The notes below the pieces were generated by a model. It was given only the letters and a program-made list of their open reading frames with translations, was not told the DNA's origin and made no database searches. From positions 28,565 through 92,564 of the forward strand of contig JAUCBJ010002263.1 in the NCBI GenBank assembly GCA_032718475.1: 64,000 nucleotides of DNA. The letters are read 5' to 3'. Below, piece after piece: positions 46,111 through 55,805 of the stretch (its first letter is position 1; every line of letters starts with the position of its first letter). A program made the translations under genes and the position numbers. The stretch comes from Nemertoderma westbladi. Its lineage: Eukaryota; Xenacoelomorpha; Nemertodermatida; Nemertodermatidae.

Positions 46111-48829
46111 ATTCAGAAGAATATCAAGGAGAAATAAAATGTCGAATAAAAATACTAAAAGTATGCCATAACTGGTATGACCTCAGGTTTACCCAGCGAT
46201 ATACTACACCCGCTAAAGTTAAGAAAAATTATCAGATACGATTGTGCTTTGTATTAATATTAACTCATAAAATAAAATGAATCATTGTTAAATCAAGATA
46301 GATTATTCACAATAAAACGGACAACCACAAATTAACAGTTGAAATAATTTAATTAGCCTCATTTTTTTTACCAGTTATGGTATTTCTAGAGTTGTATTAT
46401 TATTATTAGACTCTTTAATTAACTTGGGGGGGGGGGGGGGGGGGGGGGTGGAGGGTTGAGGCGGGCGGTCTCCCGTAAATATAATAATAAATTTATTAAA
46501 TCTAATATAACTAAGACACAATGACTCAACGCGACCTACGTACAAATGTACATAAATCACTAGGCCTAAAATAATCGTAATATTTAATTTAATAGCACCA
46601 CAAAGTTTAACAAAATTAGAACGTTCTTATGGTTTAAATTTATATAATTATAATGGACATTTTAAGGTATAATATTAAATAAGAAAATCGAATATTATTA
46701 CATGTTCAACAAAATACTTCTTAAATAGAATATAATAAAGAAATAATAAGACAATGCAATTATTCAAAAAATAAGTTCATTCAAGTATAATAATTTATCA
46801 CGAAAAGTGCCCCGCCCACCAACTGTTCAATATACGAATAATCTACTCAATATACGAATAATCTGTAACTATAAGTTCCTCACAAAGCCTCCATATTTAC
46901 AAAAAAAAGTTAAAAAGAAACTGCACAACAAAAAAAAACAAAATAAACTTTTAAAGTTAATTTGTGGATGTGGCAATAAACAATTAATAGCTGAACGAAG
47001 AAGTTCCAGAAGAATGACTCCAACCAAACACCAATGAAAGCCTAACAATGTAGTTAGTTAGTTATTCTAGGTATATAAAGTACTTTATATTACAGTTATA
47101 TCATGTGAGTTTCATTTACTCCTGTGATTTTTTAAATATTAAACAGATGATATAAAGAAACATTGTCTTGCTCTACTAATATACGCTAGTTAGTCAATCT
47201 TAAATACTTTGTGTTTATTCTACTTAGATGACCTAGACCCCAAGGTACTCTAATATAACTTCTATATAGGCAATAAAAAAAACTAACTAATCTAAGCAGA
47301 TATACTCTGAGCTGAAAACGTAAATGACGAAAACGTAAAAACGAAAAAGTAAATTTGTAATGTTTGCAGCCGAATGTTTATATGTTTATCTGAAAAATAT
47401 TACGTAAATATTATACGAAAATGTACAGGAAATGAAATTTTTAGCACCAACTTTTTAGAATGCAATAAATTATTTAATAATATAAATTATTCAAAAACTA
47501 GCTTGTACCGTGACTTGTACCATGACTGCTGCTACTAAAAATAATATTTAATTTAATATGTTAATGACAGCAATAGCTGATTATATATTTTTCATAATTG
47601 AAATACATAGTCAGTTTAATGCACTTATATTTAGAAGCCCTCCCCCCCTGTTTAGTGTTACTTCCAAGTATTAATTATTTGGAAGTTCAAAGGTTTTCAG
47701 CTCTGAGTAAAAAACCGTATAAAGATGAAATAATACATCAAAATTAAAGGATAAATAAATATAATATCTAGAACGTAAATAAATATAAGAATTTACCAGA
47801 CCTATTGTATGGACATCACAAGTTTAATTAATTTCTTTCAACAAAATCATAAATAATACCAATTATCCAAACAATCATCAATAAACAGTTAAAAGATACT
47901 TAAAGTGAAGAATTTTGGTGATTTAGTAAATATAATGCAGATGATTTTGACTGTATAACTGTGAAGCAATTATTCAACAGTTGTAAAATATCGGAGCTAA
48001 TTAAAAGTTTACTAGCATCAAATTTTCTGCAACACCACAATAACAAAACCATGGAAACCGTACTAATTAAAGGTGAAGAGACAAAACTATGAATGAGAAA
48101 AGCCAAGTAACCCTAAATTCTGCAATAATATAAGGTCTATCTACTTCTTTGGCGAATCATAACTACAGTAGCTTAAATAGAAACAATAGAGTCTGCCTAG
48201 AGATTAGTTAACAGCTGAGGGTGAGCGGTATGATTCTTACACTCCCCCCATTATCATCCCGCTCCCTCTTACTCTAAAGTAGCTAATGTAAAGGTAACAC
48301 TAATTAAAAACTAACCTAACTAAACTTTATGACTCGCATTTTATTAGAGAAATGAAAAAATAACAATTAACAGGAAGTTGCATGGTAGAGTAGAAAAACA
48401 GCCATGCAAGAAAAAAATGCGATCCGTGTATTACGGTATAATACCATCCAACTTATAATTTCCCAAAATATTTTGAAAATCAATAAAAGATTAAATAAAG
48501 TGTTACAACAATTTCATAAGTTAAAATATAAAAAAGGCATTTGTTACGGGAGATACAGGAATAATTTACATTCGAGTTTATATATTTTATCATTGTTATA
48601 TATAAAGAAGATGTTGTCTTTTTTACTTCGAAGATCAAACCCGAAGGCGAAAGTGAATAAATAGCAAGAAATTTGAGAAAATATTTCTTATAATGTGTGC
48701 GTAGCACATTGGGTGATATTGGGGGCTTCTGGTAGGATTAGATACGCGATTTATAGAAGCTATGATCACATAGTGTGGCGTGATGTTGGCAGAACAGATA
48801 GACCGTGGATTTCTCAAGATTCCAAGAAT
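46111..48829. other. AT-rich non-coding region
   Basis: No supported gene. It contains a 23 bp G run (46426-46448) and a 12 bp inverted repeat, CCATAACTGGTA at 46166-46177 and its complement at 46369-46380, which could bound a short MITE-like insert. The right part is likely the 3' UTR of the importin-like gene, which is read leftwards from 48830. Short open frames are not convincing. Confidence 0.5.
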
Positions 48830-48979
48830 TTATTTGAACTGGAAGCCACCGGGTGGGGGAATGCCGGCGTTTGGGTCGAATTGGAAGCCATGGGCGTTCT
48901 GGCCAGCGTCGCCATCCTCGTTCTCGGCGTCAGCACTAAAGTACTGGTCTATAATCTCGTAGGCGAGTTTGTAGATATC
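48830..48979 (-). CDS. Importin subunit alpha (KPNA3/4-like), last coding exon
   Basis: The minus-strand reading gives 49 residues and a TAA at 48832-48830. It contains I-Y-K-L-A-Y-E-I-I-D-Q-Y-F-S followed by an acidic stretch and a tail F-Q-F-D-P-N-A-G-I-P-P-P-G-G-F-Q-F. This is the C-terminus of importin alpha, closest in my judgement to the KPNA3/KPNA4 class; importin alpha carries NLS cargo into the nucleus. A splice acceptor (CTACCAG on the minus strand, AG at 48981-48980) lies just before the first codon. Upstream exons are not in the window and must lie to the right, past or beyond the Polinton. A longer plus-strand frame over the same bases is its antisense shadow. Confidence 0.78.
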   Translation of the reverse strand, partial: DIYKLAYEIIDQYFSADAENEDGDAGQNAHGFQFDPNAGIPPPGGFQFK

Positions 48980-49427
48980 CTGGTAGAGAATGGATTAAAT
49001 ACGCAATTATTGTGTATGTAAAAAAAACACTATCTACCTTAAGAAAATAGTAAATACCATTGAAAACACTAGCTACCATAAATATTTAACTTTCCAAAAT
49101 ATGTTCCAAGAACATGAATCAATACCCAAAAACAGGATTTCATAGTATTTTTTTGGTATTATCAAGGCCATCGTAATACTCACTACATTCTAGAATACCT
49201 CAATCAGCTGATATAAGAAGTCATACTTTTTGGCATTTTATTATACCAATATAGTACAATACCAATATTTCAATTGAGTTAATAGGGCTGACGAAAGTAG
49301 TAGAGGTTTGGGCGGCTTTGCTAGTTAGACTTAACTGACTGACTCCAGACTGTCTGGGTGACACCTCCTAATTAGGCTAATTAGACCCTAATTGACAGGT
49401 GTCATCAATTAATTAGTACAATTAAAC
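48980..49427. other. Probable intron of the importin-like gene
   Basis: Starts with the acceptor site of the last exon and runs to the left terminal repeat of the Polinton. No coding potential seen. The section from about 49270 may already belong to the transposon, because terminal-repeat-like GGTGTCA and CTAATTAG words occur there. Confidence 0.5.
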
Positions 49428-49788
49428 CCTAATAGGTGTCTTATGACTCCTAATTAGGGTTTAATTGATTATCCTAATTAATCAATCCGATACGCAATGG
49501 TGTCAGTGAAGTCTAACTGTCGCAAAGAGGACCAAAGGGTGTCATAAGTGATACCATAGCTCTTTTATTTATTAATAATTATTTATTTGTATTTAATTTT
49601 AATTTATTTATTGGTACTTTTTTAATTGTACTTAACTTTAAATTAATTAATTGTATTACTTTTACTTTATATATTGACTTCTATTTTAATATTAATTAGT
49701 TTTTATATTACTTACCATTGCTAAATGACATCACTATGACATAATGTCTATATTTAGCTCTATGGTATACAGCTCCCTTACTGGTAAC
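49428..49788. repeat. Polinton left terminal inverted repeat
   Basis: CCTAATAGGTGTCTTATGAC onward matches the complement of the window's right end (CCTAACAGGTGTCATATGAC). Identity continues with gaps through the AT-rich stretch to GCTCCCTTACTGGTAAC. It may extend left of 49428, where there is no partner sequence in the window. Confidence 0.85.
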
Positions 49789-50122
49789 TAATTAGGCTCT
49801 ATGGCATCCTACCCTTTGTTGTCGTTATTGAATGGCGCCACTCTGGCTACCATTGAGAACATTGGGCAAACTTTATCTCGCCTCGTATGACGTCATCAAA
49901 GCTGCTCTCTGATTGGATTAATTATACATTCTTTTCTCCCTCCTATCCCCTGATTGGCTATCCCATTCTATCCCCTCTATAATAGCCACCCGTTCACCAT
50001 TCCCAGTTTCCATTCCCAATTCCCATTCATTATCTCATTGTATTCTTGAAAAGTTTTAGTTATTTTCTTAAAAGTATTTATTTATTTTTATTTCCTAAAC
50101 GAGTTACCGGTATACATTCACG
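49789..50122 (+). promoter_or_regulatory. Possible Pol II promoter near the left TIR
   Basis: A CCAAT-type box (CTGATTGGCTA near 49950), a TATA-like CTATAATAGCC at about 49977 and tandem CATTCCCA words upstream of the ATG at 50123. It points to the right. Pattern only. Confidence 0.35.
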
Positions 50123-50344
50123 ATGGCACATTCAGAAATCAGCTATTCAAACAACGATTTGGTTTACAGCGAAAATCAGTTTATGCTACTAGACAACTCG
50201 TTTGGCCTCTATTTCGATTTGGTGAACAAACTTTATTTAATAAAAACTGTTCTGACTATATCTTTTGTTATTGTTGATGTTCTTATATTATTTATTATTA
50301 ATGTTGTTGGTAAATTATTTCTCCGTTGTTGTTATATTATTTAA
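50123..50344 (+). CDS. Small ORF on the opposite strand of the Polinton genes
   Basis: 73 codons; ATG has A at -3 and G at +4 and follows a promoter-like segment. The first 45 residues look like ordinary coding sequence; the tail is hydrophobic and lies on a short repeat (GTTGTTGGTAAATTATTT occurs twice at 50302-50375). No homologue recognised. It may be a truncated early gene or chance. Confidence 0.25.
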   Translation: MAHSEISYSNNDLVYSENQFMLLDNSFGLYFDLVNKLYLIKTVLTISFVIVDVLILFIINVVGKLFLRCCYII

Positions 50345-50542
50345 TATTGATGTTGTTGGTAAATTATTTATTCTTGTTTCCCCATATTGTTTAAAAAATA
50401 TAAGATGTTTAACCGGTTATTTTTCATTTTTTTTCTCTACGATAATACATTATAATATTTATGATATATAACACACTCAATAATGAATATAAAACACTTA
50501 ACAAGTAACATATAATATAATATAATTTATAAAAATTAAAGT

Positions 50543-50956
50543 TTAGATTTTTTCCTTCAACCAGCAGGCAAGCAATCTCTCATTTTTATTTAAATCTTCC
50601 CCAAAAAAATTTAATGGAGTAGAAGTTTTCCCTCTTTCGCATAAATAAAATAAACAATAACCCCCACAACTAGTTCGCAGCGGATGTTGAACAATCTGCC
50701 TCATTCTAAACCACTTTTTAGTATTACGTAGCAACCAGTCCTCGATTTGCGGGGATGGATATCGCGCGAATGAATCAAAATATTCACCACGGTCACAGTC
50801 TACGAAAATTGCAACCCAATGCATCCCGGGTAAATGAGCCGCTTGAGTATTTGATATGAAACTCATTTTTTTATTCTGCTTATTGGGTATGCGATTTATA
50901 GGAAAAGACCCCTGATAATGTTCCCCTAAGGGGAAATTGTTTAAATCGTTAAGAGT
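50543..50956 (-). CDS. PRO: Polinton cysteine protease (adenain/Ulp1 type)
   Basis: The ATG-started frame is 107 residues (50866-50543) with the adenain pattern: His16 in G-M-H-W-V-A-I, Asp31 in Y-F-D-S-F, Gln60, and Cys67 in S-C-G-G-Y-C. In adenoviruses this enzyme matures capsid proteins. The reading frame stays open upstream to 50956, and that part also looks like protease sequence (G-E-H-Y-Q-G-S-F-P, I-S-N-T), yet no ATG occurs there before a TAA. The N-terminus is therefore missing, non-AUG started or lost by mutation. It ends the minus-strand gene row. Confidence 0.85.
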   Translation of the reverse strand, partial: TLNDLNNFPLGEHYQGSFPINRIPNKQNKKMSFISNTQAAHLPGMHWVAIFVDCDRGEYFDSFARYPSPQIEDWLLRNTKKWFRMRQIVQHPLRTSCGGYCLFYLCERGKTSTPLNFFGEDLNKNERLLACWLKEKI

Positions 50957-51011
50957 TTAACATTTTCTAGAAATTGATTTACATTTGTTTGCTTCACTCT
51001 TTCAAATTATT

Positions 51012-52167
51012 CTAGAATATTGATACTGCCCCACTTTCACTAATATTTATCGTTCTATCGTATGCCGCCCACATTATAACATTTATTGTAGCTCCTAATG
51101 CATGACCAAATGAAATTTCAAGCCTCGCGTTCCCAAAACGATGCATTGGTCTTTCATCATCATCCAGATGACCACTAGGCGAAAGATTCCAGATAACGAA
51201 AGGATAACGATCTCGAATTAGGCTTATAGGTTATTCCTCCGAGAACTTTGCCATCTAGTGTCAACTGTAGGTAATTACAACGGAAATGCTTAAACATTAA
51301 CGAATTTCTTAATAAGTTACCATTATAGGTGTCATTGCGAACGAGGGCAATAACTACAAAATGGAGAAGGTTCTTATTGGTAAATAAATTTTCTCTAACA
51401 ATCGAACGCTGCCCATTGGCAATAGTAAACGAGGTCACTTCATTCTGAATAATAGGATAAACGAAATTGCTGATTTTGAGTTGAGTAGTGTGTTGCTCAC
51501 GTAAATGGGAATCTAGTTTCGCTCGTTTTATTTTCAGTTTAGCATTTGATATTAGTATATGAGGTCTAACCACATTAGCCAGGCACACTAGATTAAATTC
51601 ATTAACTACCCCAGTCAACCTTATTTTTATACTGGTTTTTGGAGGTAAAAATCGTAATTGGTTGAAAAGATCAATATAAAGTCTACCCTGAACATGATAT
51701 TGTCTGCTTTGTAAATCTTCCGCTGCTGCAAATTCCACCGGGAGACACGCCTCATCTTGCTCGCCATAACCCGCGGCAGCTAATATTGTTGATTTGGTAA
51801 CAGTATCATTCAATAATACACTATTCAAAAATGCTTTATATGCATAATTTGAGGTATTACTCTCTATTTCACGCTCATTAATCAAAACACTAATATTAGA
51901 GAAGAGTGTTGCGAGACTTAGCAGCGTTTGATTTATTGCAGCATTGTTTGGGCGCGCCGTTGTTACAACTCGATATACTAATTCTAAAATTGTTTCTTGG
52001 GCTACAGTATAATGATCTTCTGACCTCTCAATTAAAAAATCAATTATTGAAGTACCCTCCCCAAGCATTGTAATTGGGAAAACGTCATGCTCAAAACATT
52101 CTTCTATCGCATCCTGTGAATCGATACTACTAAATAGATTAAGTTCCTCATTGACAAAATCCTCCAT
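51012..52167 (-). pseudogene. MCP: Polinton major capsid protein (PY), frameshifted and shortened
   Basis: The 330-residue frame 52167-51175 carries Polinton MCP features such as V-Q-G-R-L-Y-I-D-L-F-N-Q and a region of K/R-x-K-I followed by N-L-F near residue 275. This is a double-jelly-roll capsid protein. After a frame change near 51185 the C-terminal block continues to a TAG at 51014-51012 (D-L-S-P-S-G-H then G-N-A-R-L-E-I-S-F-G and T-I-N-V-I). The combined length is about 380 residues, well below the usual 550-650, so an internal deletion accompanies the shift. Confidence 0.8.
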
Positions 52168-52206
52168 TTTGCCGATTAACTAGCTAAAAATATTGCGACA
52201 AATCCG

Positions 52207-52710
52207 TCATTTCCTTTTTTTAGGTTGTCCGTTTATAGACTGCTTCTGTTCACTATTTAATACTTCCGCCATAATTTTGTTTGCTACTTCCCTGGTCGAC
52301 GGTTTAGAACGCGCTAAAGCCTGATTTATTAATTTCTTCCCCATTTTTTTAAACTGGGGAACCCCCTTTTGTATTGCTTGTTTAAGAATTTTCCTCCCAG
52401 CTCTTTTGGACAATGGAACCCCCCGTCGAAGGGCAATACGCGCCACGGGTTTAATCACCTTCGGTACTACTCTGGTCGCGATTCGCAATATATTTCCCAA
52501 TATTCCCTTTCCTCTCTGGCCGTGTCTAGCGAATACAGTTCTAGAATTTAGATAGCGTGGTCTATAGCCACCCCTAAAATAGGGTAAACCACCAACCTTT
52601 TCTCTTTTCACTCTCTGATTCATTGTACACCCTGGCCCACTGCTATATAGACCACCTCGAGACGCGTGAGTCGAGTGAGAGCCCAAACTCAAATTACAAC
52701 AAGTTTTCAT
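52207..52710 (-). CDS. Polinton basic core-like protein
   Basis: 167 residues, very rich in Lys and Arg, with Gly-rich N-terminal third (F-R-G-G-Y-R-P-R-Y) and a block of V-V-P-K-V-I-K-P-V-A-R. It lies between the capsid and penton-like genes, 39 bp upstream of the MCP start. The composition resembles DNA-condensing core or minor capsid proteins of adenovirus-like viruses, and similar proteins occur in other Polintons at this place. No enzyme motif. The real start may be Met30. Confidence 0.6.
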   Translation of the reverse strand: MKTCCNLSLGSHSTHASRGGLYSSGPGCTMNQRVKREKVGGLPYFRGGYRPRYLNSRTVFARHGQRGKGILGNILRIATRVVPKVIKPVARIALRRGVPLSKRAGRKILKQAIQKGVPQFKKMGKKLINQALARSKPSTREVANKIMAEVLNSEQKQSINGQPKKRK

Positions 52711-52830
52711 TTTTGCGAATATGTTTCAAATAAATTTCCGATTATTGATTTTTTAAGATTAATGTTACAATCACCGTGCCACTATTAAATTTTATATTTT
52801 CATTTTGATCGTCTTTCAATTCTATGTTTA

Positions 52831-53553
52831 TTAACTCGATATTATGAAGAGCAATAGGTTTATAATTAATTTTTGTAAATTCCTTTGAATTAATTGTCCA
52901 CAGCTTCCCTCATATGCAACACTTCTCAAAAGCGGTTTAAGTTGATTACCTACTATGCTATTGGCACATATATTGGAATAAACATTTATATTGATCATGA
53001 CAAAGTGGACCGGGTTACGAATAATTAGAGGCTCCATTAACTCTGTCACATCAACGCGAGTTATCTGTAGATAGTCTCTAGTTTTTATTATACGTAACAT
53101 ATTTTTATTAATGTAGTATTCACTCTCTAAACCTTTTAAACCTAGCAACTCGATAAGTTTATTTCCATGGAACCTAATTTTTTGTGTATTCTTGAGCATC
53201 TGAATAGTAATATTATTATGTATTTCGCTATATTCTAGCGATAAAAAATCTCCAATTCGTGTTGTATGCTTTAGTTGATTAATCATAACCTCAATGTCGC
53301 TATAGCAACCACCCGGAAGCATAAATTCACGCTTAGTTCGACTACTATTCCACAGCGTAATTTTTACATTTTCCAGATTATGAACTGAAGCAGAGTATAT
53401 TAATTCGGATAATCCAATAAACCATTCTCCTTTTAACCGCAAGGGGGCAGCGAGCTCTACGTTGAAATTGGATGCAGTATTTAATGGGAAACGACCCGGA
53501 GAACTGTTTGAAGGTAAATATAATATTTTATACATTACTATTATTATTTTCAC
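52831..53553 (-). CDS. Polinton penton-like minor capsid protein, copy 2
   Basis: 240 residues. The N-terminus (Y-L-P-S-N-S-S-P-G-R-F-P-L-N-T-A-S-N-F) and the W-F-I-G-L-S-E-L-I-Y-S segment match the pattern of the PX minor capsid/penton-like single-jelly-roll protein of Polintons. Toward the C-terminus, V-G-N-Q-L-K-P-L-L-R is shared with the upstream paralogue. It overlaps that gene by 26 bp. The last 30 residues are hydrophobic. Function in forming capsid vertices is inferred from family. Confidence 0.65.
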   Translation of the reverse strand: MKIIIVMYKILYLPSNSSPGRFPLNTASNFNVELAAPLRLKGEWFIGLSELIYSASVHNLENVKITLWNSSRTKREFMLPGGCYSDIEVMINQLKHTTRIGDFLSLEYSEIHNNITIQMLKNTQKIRFHGNKLIELLGLKGLESEYYINKNMLRIIKTRDYLQITRVDVTELMEPLIIRNPVHFVMININVYSNICANSIVGNQLKPLLRSVAYEGSCGQLIQRNLQKLIINLLLFIISS

Positions 53554-54373
53554 TTCGTAAATGAAGGGTAATTAAAGTTGTTCCACCATTAAATAATAAT
53601 AATTCTCCCTTTTCGTTACGTATTTCAATATGTATCATCTGATTGATATAAGTTTTCGCTACTTTCTTATAATATATTTTCTTAAATTCTCTAGTAATAT
53701 GATGCGATTGCTCCAATGTAATAGGTAGGGTTCTTAGTAAAGGAGCGGTTGTATTACCAATTATGCCATAAGTAACTATATCACTATAAATAAACAGATT
53801 TTCTCTACCTCTGGTTAAATTGCAGGGAAAAGGACAAATCAAGTTTATGAACCCTCTACGTCTTTCATGTTTTTGCTTGAGCGAAAGAATCCCTAGAGGC
53901 GATAATGAAATATCAAAATTTCTATACCATAAATCTAACTTTTCTCTGTTTTCATCCACGTTAACCAATCGATCCAAGCCTAATATTATCTTTAGGTCAC
54001 CACTTATTTCAAATAAAAAGCGTGGCGGCAATCTTAGTATCACTTGATTTGAACACTTTAAATAAATTAATTCTGGTAGGGAGGGGTGATCATTTTCTCT
54101 ATTTATTCGATCCACTATAGCTTCTATGCTCCCATATAAACCCGGCATGAAATTTATTATAGTTGACTGATGAATATCTCGATAAACAATAAATTGAGAT
54201 TCTTCGACTAAATTATAGAAAGAACTAGAATACTGTATCTCGCTCAGCCCCACTTCCATGTTTTCACTCAGAATTAACGTATATGGTAAGTCATTTGTAA
54301 ATTTGGCCAATGTATTCCCTGGAAACTTTTCAGTTGGCCCATTACAGAATAGGCTTATATAAGTATCCATCAT
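53528..54373 (-). CDS. Polinton penton-like minor capsid protein, copy 1
   Basis: 281 residues. The N-terminus (E-K-F-P-G-N-T-L-A-K-F-T-N-D-L-P) and M-E-V-G-L-S-E-I-Q-Y-S-S-S-F-Y-N-L follow the same plan as copy 2, as does G-N-T-T-A-P-L-L-R near residue 205. The two genes are divergent tandem paralogues. The frame is intact, and it begins 4 bp after the integrase stop. No signal peptide. Confidence 0.7.
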   Translation of the reverse strand: MMDTYISLFCNGPTEKFPGNTLAKFTNDLPYTLILSENMEVGLSEIQYSSSFYNLVEESQFIVYRDIHQSTIINFMPGLYGSIEAIVDRINRENDHPSLPELIYLKCSNQVILRLPPRFLFEISGDLKIILGLDRLVNVDENREKLDLWYRNFDISLSPLGILSLKQKHERRRGFINLICPFPCNLTRGRENLFIYSDIVTYGIIGNTTAPLLRTLPITLEQSHHITREFKKIYYKKVAKTYINQMIHIEIRNEKGELLLFNGGTTLITLHLRSENNNSNV

Positions 54374-54376
54374 TAT

Positions 54377-55078
54377 CTATTTCCGTAGTTGAGGTACTTT
54401 ATCCTCATTTGTTTTATTTACATGTAATGGTGCCATACCAATTGAACGATGTTTCGATTTATTATAGGCTACTAGTATTTCCGGCAATATTTTAAGCCAT
54501 TTAAAATTTTTGCGTCGATTAAATATTTTGAACATTTTCGTTTTCAGAGTTCTATTAAATCTTTCGCAGATTGCAGCCTTAAATTGAGACCGGGTTGTAT
54601 AGTACCTCACCTTTTTTAGTTTCAAATAATCCAAAACCAGTTTATTATCAAATTCCAAGCCTTGATGATCTGTACACAAATTTCTAGGTGTTTCATCATT
54701 AAATATTGTTTCTAGAACACGCTTAATTTCTTTTCCCGTTTTTCGTTTCAGGGATAAAGCCCATCCACGCTTACTAAAGCAGTTTATTGCAGTCAAAATA
54801 TATCCATAATCAGAATTTGTTTCCCGATGTTGTTGCATATCAATCAGATCCGCTTGAATTGTGTCGCTTATACCATAAAAATACATGCGACTCGTGGGGA
54901 AATGTTTTCGCGCCGGTGCATGTAGAGTGTAATTAGATTCACCTTGCAACCATTTTTTGACTATAGCTGGTTTGATTTTTGTTGCAGTACTTAGTTTTTT
55001 TTTACTTGAAAATCCCGCAACATTTGAAACGCTGTAGTAAATTTTGCGTAACTTGCAGTCCACAATCTTGCTCGTCAT
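54377..55078 (-). CDS. INT: Polinton integrase
   Basis: 233 residues with a retroviral-type rve core. The catalytic residues are Asp77 (Q-A-D-L-I-D-M), Asp137 (C-T-D-H-Q-G-L-E-F) and Glu172 (C-E-R-F-N-R-T-L-K), giving the DD35E spacing. The C-terminal extension usual in Polintons (chromo/SH3-like) is absent or very short, so the 3' end may be truncated. The enzyme joins Polinton ends to target DNA. All three catalytic residues are intact. Confidence 0.9.
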   Translation of the reverse strand: MTSKIVDCKLRKIYYSVSNVAGFSSKKKLSTATKIKPAIVKKWLQGESNYTLHAPARKHFPTSRMYFYGISDTIQADLIDMQQHRETNSDYGYILTAINCFSKRGWALSLKRKTGKEIKRVLETIFNDETPRNLCTDHQGLEFDNKLVLDYLKLKKVRYYTTRSQFKAAICERFNRTLKTKMFKIFNRRKNFKWLKILPEILVAYNKSKHRSIGMAPLHVNKTNEDKVPQLRK

Positions 55079-55350
55079 AGCTATTACTAACTGTTCTAGA
55101 ATTACATGGACAATGAAGGTTACAGGTTACCGTTAATCTTTTTATCCATGATATTATATATATCTACTCTTTCGGGTATAATCGAACAACCTCAACACCC
55201 TTCCTTTTCTTTCGTTTATTGTTTGCCTATTTTGACTTTTTATGTCCGTTCTTTTTTTGGTTGTTTTTATTTTTTGGGAAAATGGAGTTGTTTTTGACTT
55301 TATTATATTATATTGTTCGGGTGTTACTAAATATAATTTTTTAAAAGACA

Positions 55351-55794
55351 TCACATAAGCGCGGTAGCTACGGTTGTTGCGATTTCTGTGGCACCAAGCA
55401 ACAGGGGCAATAAAAGTGGCAAAAATCCGCCAAATTGAGATAGTGTTTTACGTTGAAAGGTTAATGATTTTTTTGCTTTCAGTTTACGCATATTCTTTTT
55501 AAAGGGTGCTAATTTCTTTAAAATTCGATTATTGATATGCAAATTTCCGAATAGAGTATTTAGAGTCACATTAACAAGAAGGCGAATCAACTCATTGCTT
55601 GCTTTATGTCGTATAAAAAATCCTCTTGCAACCGCGCTACTATTTCTCAGGAATGTTAATTCTTTCCTATGTTTTCGTATATTGAGATCCATAACTGCTC
55701 CAGAATACGCATAACAAGAATAATTTTTTTGGTATAGTACAACAAATAAAGATAAACTATTATAAAATAGCAGACAAATTGGCAACAATAACAT
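55351..55794 (-). CDS. Small Polinton protein with hydrophobic C-terminus
   Basis: 147 codons from the first ATG; the conserved-looking part starts at Met35. It is basic (R-K-H-R-K-E-L, K-L-A-P-F-K-K-N-M-R-K-L-K) and ends with S-Q-F-G-G-F-L-P-L-L-L-P-L-L-L, a hydrophobic stretch. Similar small proteins with a Q-x-G-G-F-hydrophobic end occur near the ATPase in other Polintons; I cannot assign a role. It sits 12 bp downstream of the ATPase stop. Confidence 0.55.
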   Translation of the reverse strand: MLLLPICLLFYNSLSLFVVLYQKNYSCYAYSGAVMDLNIRKHRKELTFLRNSSAVARGFFIRHKASNELIRLLVNVTLNTLFGNLHINNRILKKLAPFKKNMRKLKAKKSLTFQRKTLSQFGGFLPLLLPLLLGATEIATTVATALM

Positions 55795-55805
55795 TTTTAC
55801 GAATA

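Noticed and set aside
46375-46560. Proline-rich ORF (poly-Pro)
   Set aside because: It arises from a 23 bp G run and has no other coding feature.
48695-49021. Plus-strand 108-codon ORF
   Set aside because: It is antisense to the importin-like exon, whose minus-strand reading is conserved and has a splice acceptor.
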